A stretch of 5,273 nt of DNA, taken from the NCBI GenBank assembly GCA_025054905.1, contig JANWZF010000248.1, positions 1 to 5,273 on the forward strand, written 5' to 3'. A program made the translations under genes and the position numbers. This DNA is from Tepidimonas sp. (GTDB taxonomy: Bacteria; Pseudomonadota; Gammaproteobacteria; Burkholderiales; Burkholderiaceae_C). Below are positions 1 to 5,273 of the stretch, piece by piece. Every line of letters starts with the position of its first letter. Position 1 is the stretch's first letter. The notes under the pieces are model-generated. The model was not told the origin of the DNA and searched no databases. It saw only the letters and a list, made by a program, of their open reading frames with translations.

Positions 1-335
1 GGGATGTCGGGTAAGCGCGCGGGATCGCGCACCAGATGCACCAGTGTGATCAGCGCGTGCGTCTTGCCGCCGCCGAAGGTCATGTGCAGCTGCCGCACCG
101 CCTTCTCGGACCTGCCTGCCAGACGGTGGGTGACGTCGCGCGCCAGATCGCGCAGCTTCACCGTGGGATACGTGAGCGCGAAGAACTCCTTGACGTCGTG
201 ATAGACGCCCGGGTTGCGGCCCATCACGACGTCGTATAAGTCGGCCGCAAATTGTTTCTGCGAGAGCTCCGGATTGGTGATCTCGTCGCGCAACTGCACG
301 ACCTGGTGCCAGGGCTTGATCTGAGTCTTGCTCAC
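1..335 (-). CDS. DUF499-type P-loop ATPase, N-terminal part (3' end outside window)
   Basis: 111 complete codons from GTG 335 run off the left edge. The start is GTG in the GTGA overlap with the AlbA_2 stop, with GAGGAC eight bases upstream. The residues begin MSKTQIKPWHQVVQLRDEIT. They continue with a helical stretch containing QFAADLYDVV and YHDVKEFFALTYPT, and reach the nucleotide-binding loop LHMTFGGGKTHALITLVHLV with K91 and T92. The FGGGKTH loop about 90 residues in, without the usual first Gly of a Walker A, is characteristic of DUF499 proteins, which are normally around 1000 residues long, so about nine tenths of the gene is missing. DUF499 ATPases occur with DUF1156 methylases in defence islands and are comparable in role to the large BrxC/PglY-type ATPases of BREX. 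The expected function is an ATP-driven effector or DNA-engaging component acting on non-self DNA; this is inference. Walker B and all later motifs lie outside the window. Confidence 0.85.
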   Translation of the reverse strand, partial: MSKTQIKPWHQVVQLRDEITNPELSQKQFAADLYDVVMGRNPGVYHDVKEFFALTYPTVKLRDLARDVTHRLAGRSEKAVRQLHMTFGGGKTHALITLVHLVRDPARLPDI

Positions 336-1606
336 TGTTGATCGTCCTCGTAGATCGCGGCGTAAATCGTCAGCAGGAGTTCGCTGTCATCGTTCATTCG
401 GTAATGGGGGCGCTTACCGGAGAGTCGCTCGCTGCGCGCCAGAATGATGGCCACACCTTCGCCGCGCTTGTCCATGATGTGGCTGCGATACCGGGTCAGT
501 TCATCATCGGCAACCGGGCAACGCGCGAGCAGGCTGGTCAGCGCCTCGTTGCGCGCCACTTGCCGATACGGCAGGCTTTCTGGCGTCATCGTGTTGGGCA
601 GCATGCCCGGCGAGTAGAGCTCCAGTCGGTCGGTGAACAAGCGCAGGCGCACCTTGCTGCCTGCCATCGAATAATCGCGGTGCGCCACGGCGTTGACCAC
701 GGCCTCGAACACCGCGGTCATATCGAATTGTGGGACATCGACTCGTCCGCCCGCAGCGCGCTTGTATGCCCCCACCTGCATGTTTTTGCGCACGAAAGCA
801 CAGGCTGCAAAAATTTGCTCATCCAGCGGGCCGGTGATGTCCTGCGCGTCACCCTGATAGGCGGCCTCGGCCTGCGGCGCCACCTCGGAGCCGGTGTAGG
901 CAACGGCCTGGATGAAGGCGCCGGGCAGATGGCGGTGCGGCTGCCGGCTGGCCATCAGCAAACCCGCCACCGTCGGGCGCCAGATGCCGGCGTCGTCTTT
1001 CGCCGCCATGGCGAGCTTGGACAACAGGATTTCCGGCGCATCGGCGCTTTGCTCGGGCGCGAAACGCTGCCACAGCGCCTCGTCCAGATCGGCGAGCGTG
1101 GCGCTAGGCACTGGCGTCTCGTCGAAGCGGATCAGCCTGGACAGGCTGCGCTGCTGAAACAACCGCGCCAGGTGGTCGGGCGGAATGGGACGCTTGGACG
1201 AGCCCACCCGATGCAGATAACCGCCGGGACTTTGGTGTACGAACAGGCTGCGTGCGACCTCGACGCGGATCACAGGCTGCTCGACGCCCGACGCATCGGG
1301 CAGGGTCAGGCGCTCGATGATGGGCGCCAGCGGCGGCTGGATGGATTGCTCGCAGGCCTGCCGTACCACGGCCTCTACCTCGTCCAGCCGCTCGAGCGGG
1401 ATGCCGATGACTTCCCTCGGCGCATCCGCAACGCCCAGCAGCAGCACGCCGCCAGCGCTGTTGGCGAAGGCGGCCAGTTCGTCGGCGAGGGTATCTTGGG
1501 TAGGCCCTCTGAGCTTCCCGCCCGCAAATTTCACCTCCTTCAGCTCCAGAAAACTGTCTTCACCCAGGCGGATCTTCTCCAGCAATTCGCTACGGGTAGC
1601 CAGCAT
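332..1606 (-). CDS. Schlafen/AlbA_2-domain protein with C-terminal GHKL-like ATPase fold
   Basis: 424 residues. The start is ATG 1606, one base after the TrlF stop and six bases after a near-perfect AGGAGG; a longer frame from 1660 would run into the TrlF gene and has no such site. Residues about 10-145 look like an AlbA_2 (Schlafen AAA-4) domain: E16-DSFLELKEVKF (17-27), DELAAFANSAGGVLLLGVAD (42-61) and YLHRVGSSKRPI (130-141). The C-terminal half resembles the HATPase_c_4 module common in these proteins: EAVVNAVAHRDYS (301-313, the N-box-like motif), DRLELYSPGMLPN, then RGEG (381-384) as the glycine-rich lid. The protein ends soon after this module, with no obvious winged-helix tail, although many relatives carry one. 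Such proteins are usually annotated as ATP-binding or transcriptional regulators, and some Schlafen-fold domains are RNA- or DNA-acting. Here it is more likely a component of the defence operon, but regulation of the operon cannot be excluded. Its stop overlaps the DUF499 start (GTGA). Confidence 0.88.
   Translation of the reverse strand: MLATRSELLEKIRLGEDSFLELKEVKFAGGKLRGPTQDTLADELAAFANSAGGVLLLGVADAPREVIGIPLERLDEVEAVVRQACEQSIQPPLAPIIERLTLPDASGVEQPVIRVEVARSLFVHQSPGGYLHRVGSSKRPIPPDHLARLFQQRSLSRLIRFDETPVPSATLADLDEALWQRFAPEQSADAPEILLSKLAMAAKDDAGIWRPTVAGLLMASRQPHRHLPGAFIQAVAYTGSEVAPQAEAAYQGDAQDITGPLDEQIFAACAFVRKNMQVGAYKRAAGGRVDVPQFDMTAVFEAVVNAVAHRDYSMAGSKVRLRLFTDRLELYSPGMLPNTMTPESLPYRQVARNEALTSLLARCPVADDELTRYRSHIMDKRGEGVAIILARSERLSGKRPHYRMNDDSELLLTIYAAIYEDDQQ
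344..349 (-). promoter_or_regulatory. Ribosome binding site of the DUF499 gene
   Basis: On the minus strand this reads GAGGAC, eight bases before GTG 335. It lies inside the last codons of the AlbA_2-type gene (Glu-Asp-Asp). It supports the non-ATG start and the four-base GTGA stop/start overlap, a typical translational-coupling arrangement. Confidence 0.7.
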
Positions 1607-1607
1607 C

Positions 1608-4463
1608 TCACACCTCCTGGCCCAGGCGGCGCCAACGGCGGGCGAAGGCCTCGCGGCCACCCTCCATCACACGGCAGACTTCGTCACGCACTTCCTTGTC
1701 TTGCAGCGCCCCACTCCGGGCGACGTAGCACTGGCCTTGGCCGAAATCCATCACGTGCACGAGCTCCGCATCGCCGTTGACCACCACATTGGGATTGTGA
1801 GTGACGACGATGAGCTGACGGCGCAACTTGTTCTCGCGGATCTGGCGCACGATGAGGTCGTAGATCAGGTGGTTGTCCAAATCGTCTTCTGGCTGGTCGA
1901 GCACGATGGGCTCCTCGCCAAAGGCAAGCAGAAAAGCAAGCAGTGCCGCCGAGCGCTGACCCTGCGAGCCCCGGCTGATGCGAAACCACTGGCCGCCGCG
2001 CTGGTATTCGATCTTGAGATCGTCTTCAGGGAACCACGTCAGCACGTGGTCAGCAAACTCCGGCTTTTGTGCTTTCCTTTCGAGGTAGTTGCGGAAATGT
2101 CCCCCCAAGGTGCTGGGGCGATCGATGAGCGCATTACGCACTTTTTGCAGTTTCGCGAGCTTGATCTTGGCGGGATCGCTGTTTTCTGTGCCATCGGTGT
2201 TTTCTGTGGCATCGGTGTTTTCTGTACCATCGGCCTGCGCCAGCTCGTAAGCGAGGCCCCCGTGAGCCTCGCCGTCATCCGCCTGCAGGATGTCGTCTGC
2301 GAAGCGATCATCAGTGACTTCGATCAATTCCCGCAGGCTGCGCTCGATGGCAAACGGATCGTAACCAAAGGCGACGACCTGGATGCGCACGTAATCGTTA
2401 CGCGCGAGCTTTTCCTGCAAAAACGCTTGTCGTCTCTGAGTGATCGCTTGTCGGCGCTCAAGGATCAACCGCTGCTGTGCCTCGATCTGCTGCTGTAGTT
2501 CGGTGTGGGCGGTTTGCAACTGCCGCAACTCTTTGGCGCGCAGCTCCAGCCGTTGGTGCTCCTGCGTCAGGCGGGCGAAGGCCTGTGGGTCTGCCACGCC
2601 TTGTGCGGCAAGCTTGGCTTGCAGGCGCTGGTGGGCTAGCCGCGCCGCCTCGGTACGCTGGCGCCATGCAAGTAGCCGGTTATCTTTTTCGAGCCGGGCG
2701 ATCCCTCGCGCCAGCGCGGTAGCCTCGTGCTCGAGACGCTGCCGGGCTTGCACGAGCAATGCGTCGGCCTCCTTGCGCCAGGCCAGCATCTCGGCATCCG
2801 CCGCTGCATCGAAATGCTGCGGCGGCCAGTCGTCGAGCACCAGACGCTCGGCAGCCTGGCGCAGCACATCCACCCCCTCGCGCAGCTGGGCAAGCGTTTC
2901 ATCCACCGCCCGACCCTGTCGCTGGGCGCGGGCATAGGCCTGCTGGATGGCGGCGTGATCACCTTCCGCCAGCGTCTTGAGCTTGGCCTCGGTCTCGGTG
3001 AGCTGCCGCTTCACCTCCGGCAGCGCGGCGAGCTTGCCGTCGATCTCGCGCAGCCGCGCACGCTGGGCGAAGAACGTCCGGCGCGCTTCATCGAACGCCT
3101 CCTTCAGGGCGGCCACGCCGGCCGCCTCGTCGATGATAGCAAGCAGCGCCTGCCTGCCGCCGCCGGCCATCTCGGCGATCTGGCCCTGCGAGAGGATGCG
3201 CAGCGGAAAGCGCTGTGGGTTGACGCTCTGGCTGGCCGAAGGCTGCCATTGCCCGTCGCGCCATTCCTCTACCGCCATGCCCTGGCCGTCGGCCCGCCAG
3301 GTCAGGCGCAGGCGCGCATCCTCGTGCTGCCATTCGGCGCGGATGACACTATCCACGTGCAAAGCGCCTTGGTCGTCGCACCCTTTCCTGACCTTGCGGA
3401 ACCCCTCGAAACGCTCGCGTGGCTCGCTATCCTGCGGCAGCGCGTTGAGTTCGCCCTCGCGCCGGCAGGCCAGCCGCAGCGCATGCACCAAGGTGGATTT
3501 ACACGTGCCGCGCCCGCCGACAATGGCGTTGAAAAACGGCGACAGCGCCACCCGCGCCGGCCGACCGTTGCCGATATAAACCGCCTTGTCGATCTCGATC
3601 GAGCGGATGACGTGCGCGGGTGTACGGAAGGGGTCGAATGGCCCCTCGTCGCTACGCCGGATCGACACGCCATTGCCATCCAGCAACGCCAACCGCAATC
3701 CCTCCAGCGTGGGCTGTGCCATCTTGACCCACGTGTAGCGGCTGCCGGGCGCATGGTTGCCCTGGAAACTGTGGCAATCGCTGCCCAGCACCCGCGCCAG
3801 CGGAGCAGCCAGCTTTGCCACCGCCTCGGGGTAAGGAGCCTGCGGGTTACACCACTCCACGGCAAGCAATCCCTCCACTTCCAGCGCCTGCCTGACCATA
3901 TGGGTCGACATGGCGCATTCCCGCGTGCCGGGGTTGACGCGCAGCAATCCTTTGGCAGCATCCGCGTGGGCCGGGATGGGGATGGCACCCGCTTTCAGGA
4001 TCGCGGCGATGACCTCGGCGACAGATTTGCTCGTCTCACCGTCGCTGTCGCCTTTGGTTCCAGCGTAACCCACCGCCCCGAGCAGGCTGTCGATGTCGCT
4101 GGTGGTGGCCGCAGGGTCGAAAATCGCCAGCACATGCACCCCGCCGTTGGCTGAAATCTCAACGCCGGGAAACAGCGTCAGCGAACGGAAGCCCTCGGGC
4201 GGCTGGCCGCCGTCGGCCTGCGCCTTCATCGCTGCGTAAGCAGCCTTGAGTTTATCCACCCAGGCGCCGCTGTTGTGGTCGGTCACGGCCACGCAATCGA
4301 GGCCAGCTGCCATGAAACGCAGCAGCCATGTTTCGGGGGTCACCTCATCGGGCGTGCCGATGGCAGCCTGCCAGTGTGGGGTATCGTTCGATGCCGGTGT
4401 GTGCGTGTGGAAATCAAACTTCCACCAACGTGATCCGGGGTAATCCCATTGCGGCCCAGTCAT
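1608..4463 (-). CDS. TrlF-type protein: PHP metal-hydrolase domain fused to SMC/ABC-like ATPase
   Basis: 951 residues from ATG 4463. Residues about 14-235 form a PHP domain with its metal ligands in place: HTHT (19-22), TDHN (61-64), GVEIS with E102, H110, PAHAD (H166, D168) and GSDCH (D229, H231). An SMC/ABC-like ATPase follows: Walker A 316-324 (GGRGTCKST), Q-loop-like ILSQGQIAEM (423-432), a Gln/Arg/Ala-rich coiled coil about 440-690, an ABC signature SRGSQGQRS (830-838), Walker B IVLDQP with D-loop DDLD (853-863) and the H-loop VVTH (H889). This is the layout of TrlF-family ATPases and of the Ppl anti-phage proteins, thought to pair a PHP nuclease or phosphoesterase with a DNA-engaging ATPase. 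Oddities are C321 where Walker A normally has Gly, and an 18-bp repeat encoding an Asp/Thr/Glu/Asn linker at 744-761. The frame stays open upstream to 4730, but that part overlaps the methyltransferase gene. ATG 4463 follows its stop; a TTG at 4478-4476 overlapping that stop is a weaker alternative start. The substrate is unknown. Confidence 0.9.
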   Translation of the reverse strand: MTGPQWDYPGSRWWKFDFHTHTPASNDTPHWQAAIGTPDEVTPETWLLRFMAAGLDCVAVTDHNSGAWVDKLKAAYAAMKAQADGGQPPEGFRSLTLFPGVEISANGGVHVLAIFDPAATTSDIDSLLGAVGYAGTKGDSDGETSKSVAEVIAAILKAGAIPIPAHADAAKGLLRVNPGTRECAMSTHMVRQALEVEGLLAVEWCNPQAPYPEAVAKLAAPLARVLGSDCHSFQGNHAPGSRYTWVKMAQPTLEGLRLALLDGNGVSIRRSDEGPFDPFRTPAHVIRSIEIDKAVYIGNGRPARVALSPFFNAIVGGRGTCKSTLVHALRLACRREGELNALPQDSEPRERFEGFRKVRKGCDDQGALHVDSVIRAEWQHEDARLRLTWRADGQGMAVEEWRDGQWQPSASQSVNPQRFPLRILSQGQIAEMAGGGRQALLAIIDEAAGVAALKEAFDEARRTFFAQRARLREIDGKLAALPEVKRQLTETEAKLKTLAEGDHAAIQQAYARAQRQGRAVDETLAQLREGVDVLRQAAERLVLDDWPPQHFDAAADAEMLAWRKEADALLVQARQRLEHEATALARGIARLEKDNRLLAWRQRTEAARLAHQRLQAKLAAQGVADPQAFARLTQEHQRLELRAKELRQLQTAHTELQQQIEAQQRLILERRQAITQRRQAFLQEKLARNDYVRIQVVAFGYDPFAIERSLRELIEVTDDRFADDILQADDGEAHGGLAYELAQADGTENTDATENTDGTENSDPAKIKLAKLQKVRNALIDRPSTLGGHFRNYLERKAQKPEFADHVLTWFPEDDLKIEYQRGGQWFRISRGSQGQRSAALLAFLLAFGEEPIVLDQPEDDLDNHLIYDLIVRQIRENKLRRQLIVVTHNPNVVVNGDAELVHVMDFGQGQCYVARSGALQDKEVRDEVCRVMEGGREAFARRWRRLGQEV
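1611..1618 (-). promoter_or_regulatory. Ribosome binding site of the AlbA_2-type gene
   Basis: On the minus strand this reads AGGAGGTG, close to the full anti-16S complement. AGGAGG ends six bases before ATG 1606. It is embedded in the last codons of the TrlF-type gene (Gln-Glu-Val), whose TGA sits between it and the start. It fixes the start at 1606 rather than the in-frame Met at 1660 and implies re-initiation or coupled translation. Confidence 0.88.
2181..2234. repeat. Three tandem 18-bp repeats inside the TrlF-type gene
   Basis: Plus-strand copies are gttttctgtgccatcggt (2181-2198), gttttctgtggcatcggt (2199-2216) and gttttctgtaccatcggc (2217-2234), differing at one or two positions each. 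The unit is a multiple of three, so copy-number change keeps the frame. On the minus strand it encodes six residues per copy: ADGTEN, TDATEN and TDGTEN (residues 744-761). This is an acidic, polar, probably disordered linker between the end of the coiled-coil region and the C-terminal ATPase half. The stretch is visibly less GC-rich than its surroundings. Confidence 0.92.
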
Positions 4464-4468
4464 GTCGT

Positions 4469-4476
4469 CTTTCTTC
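4469..4476 (-). promoter_or_regulatory. Weak ribosome binding site of the TrlF-type gene
   Basis: On the minus strand this reads GAAGAAAG, ending five bases before ATG 4463. It is purine-rich but a poor match to AGGAGG, and it begins in the TGA stop of the methyltransferase gene. The alternative TTG start at 4478-4476 has only a TAGG upstream, so ATG is preferred. The weak site suggests lower translation of this large protein than of the AlbA_2-type protein, or dependence on ribosomes arriving from the upstream gene. Confidence 0.45.
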
Positions 4477-5273
4477 AAATGCCTAACTTCGTTTGCGTGC
4501 CCACGATGCCTGCATCCGCCGATGCCTGTTCGATGCCGCCCCAGGCGGTGATGAGCTCGTTGTAGGCGCGGGCGTCTTCGGCCCACCCCTGGCGCTCGCA
4601 CAGGGTGTAGAGCCGGTAGGCCAGGGCCCGTATGGGTTCGGCACGGGACGGCATGCGGGCGAGCAGCGCCCCTGCGGCGGATTCGCCCTCGGTGTTGAGC
4701 GCGCGGATCAGCTGGTGCAGCGCCTCCCACACCGGCGTGCGGGCGTCGGCCTCAGGCGACCAGTCGGCCGGGTATTCGCGCCACTTGAGCAGGCGCACGC
4801 TGCCGCGGGCAGCCTCGGCCACGCCGGCCTGGGCCAGCGCCTCCACCGCCGTGCCCTTGGCGCGCGCCAGCACGTCGGCCTCGCCGAATTTGCCTGCGGC
4901 CCAGCCGTGCTGCTCGAACCAGTGCAGGCAGAACTGCGTGTCGGGGTCGAAGTCGTCTTCGGCGAGATACCGGTTGATGAGCCGCAAGGCGGTGCGCACC
5001 GACATCGGCGTGCCGTCGGCCTCCAGCACCGCGGCATATTGGGAAAAGATCGCCATGCCCGGGCCGATGATGGCCTGCGAGAGGTCCACCGGCGCCACCG
5101 GTGAATGCACGCCGCCGCGCGTCATCTCTTCCAGCGCCTCGGGCAGCACGGCGTTGAGCTCGCGCAGGAACTCGCGCCGGCTCACCGTGGGGGCGTCAGG
5201 CGCGCGCTGGCGGCAGACCAGCACGATGCTGGAGGCAAGGGCGTTGGTGTTGGCCCCAACCATACGGTTGGAC
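4475..5273 (-). CDS. DUF1156-type DNA methyltransferase, C-terminal part (5' end outside window)
   Basis: About 265 C-terminal residues are visible, ending at TGA 4477-4475. The frame is open through the right edge (codons reading S-N-R-M-V-G-A-N at 5272-5249), so the Met at 5263 is internal and not the start. The segment SNRMVGANTNALASSIVLVC, then IGPGMAIFSQYAAVLEADG, a long helical stretch and RLYTLCERQGWAEDARAYNE near the end match what I recall of the C-terminal region of DUF1156 proteins. These are large putative adenine-specific DNA methylases found in defence islands, often beside DUF499 ATPases. The S-adenosylmethionine-binding and DPPY-type catalytic motifs would lie upstream of the window, so activity cannot be judged here. 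The expected role is to methylate host DNA as the self mark of a restriction- or BREX-like system. It is the most upstream visible gene of the operon; the TrlF-type gene starts 11 nt after its stop codon. The family call rests on remembered sequence similarity, without a profile search. Confidence 0.83.
   Translation of the reverse strand, partial: SNRMVGANTNALASSIVLVCRQRAPDAPTVSRREFLRELNAVLPEALEEMTRGGVHSPVAPVDLSQAIIGPGMAIFSQYAAVLEADGTPMSVRTALRLINRYLAEDDFDPDTQFCLHWFEQHGWAAGKFGEADVLARAKGTAVEALAQAGVAEAARGSVRLLKWREYPADWSPEADARTPVWEALHQLIRALNTEGESAAGALLARMPSRAEPIRALAYRLYTLCERQGWAEDARAYNELITAWGGIEQASADAGIVGTQTKLGI

Noticed and set aside
36..239. Small plus-strand open frames near the left edge
   Set aside because: They are antisense to the DUF499 N-terminus with its FGGGKTH loop and have no motifs or ribosome binding site of note.
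338..1780. A 480-codon open frame on the plus strand, antisense to the AlbA_2-type gene and the TrlF 3' end
   Set aside because: Its translation is Arg/His/Gly-rich with no recognisable motif. It is a typical GC-rich antisense shadow of a minus-strand gene with clear domain motifs and a strong ribosome binding site.
2033..2050. Perfect 7-bp inverted repeat ACCACGT-cagc-ACGTGGT that could form a hairpin
   Set aside because: It lies inside the coding sequence of the TrlF-type protein (His-Val-Leu-Thr-Trp), has no T-run after it on either strand and no gene boundary nearby, so a terminator or operator is not supported.
1317..2498. A 393-codon plus-strand open frame across the AlbA_2/TrlF junction
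   Set aside because: It is antisense to two well-supported genes. Its repeated CxIGVFC-like stretch is only the reverse reading of the 18-bp repeats.
2727..4154. A 475-codon open frame on the plus strand antisense to the TrlF-type gene
   Set aside because: No family motifs and an Arg/Gln/His-rich composition; the opposite strand encodes the PHP and ATPase motifs in order.
4464..4730. An 89-residue N-terminal extension of the TrlF-type frame
   Set aside because: It overlaps the methyltransferase C-terminus in another frame and has an Arg/His/Gly-rich shadow composition. ATG 4463 gives the PHP motif HTHT at the expected distance from the N-terminus.

Overview
The window is GC-rich (roughly 60% by eye), with strong Shine-Dalgarno sequences and tightly packed genes. 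This fits a high-GC Pseudomonadota host (beta- or gammaproteobacterial in flavour), but no taxonomic marker is present and the assignment is only an impression. Every supportable gene lies on the minus strand, so the transcript runs from the right edge (5273) to the left edge (1). No RNA gene, CRISPR array, insertion sequence, promoter or terminator is visible, and no gap exceeds about 11 bases.

In transcription order there are four genes. (1) 5273-4475 is the C-terminal part of a DUF1156-type DNA methyltransferase; its catalytic core lies outside the window. (2) 4463-1608 is a complete 951-residue TrlF-type protein: an N-terminal PHP metal-hydrolase domain fused to an SMC/ABC-like ATPase split by a long coiled coil. 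(3) 1606-332 is a complete 424-residue Schlafen/AlbA_2-type protein with a C-terminal GHKL-like ATPase fold. (4) 335-1 is the N-terminal 111 residues of a large DUF499 P-loop ATPase. Junctions are an 11-nt gap, a 1-nt gap and a 4-nt GTGA overlap, so the four genes form one translationally coupled operon.

DUF1156 methyltransferases and DUF499 ATPases are known partners in defence-island loci, and PHP-ATPase fusions of this layout are known as anti-phage proteins (the Ppl/TrlF type). The likely reading is a modification-based anti-phage operon. In that model the methyltransferase marks self DNA, the DUF499 protein is a BREX-like large ATPase, and the TrlF and AlbA_2 proteins act as the nuclease/ATPase and the nucleic-acid/nucleotide sensing modules. 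That division of labour is inference.

The main oddities are a Cys in place of the invariant Gly of the TrlF Walker A loop, a three-copy 18-bp in-frame repeat encoding an acidic linker in the same protein, and the placement of the TrlF and AlbA_2 genes between the two core partners.
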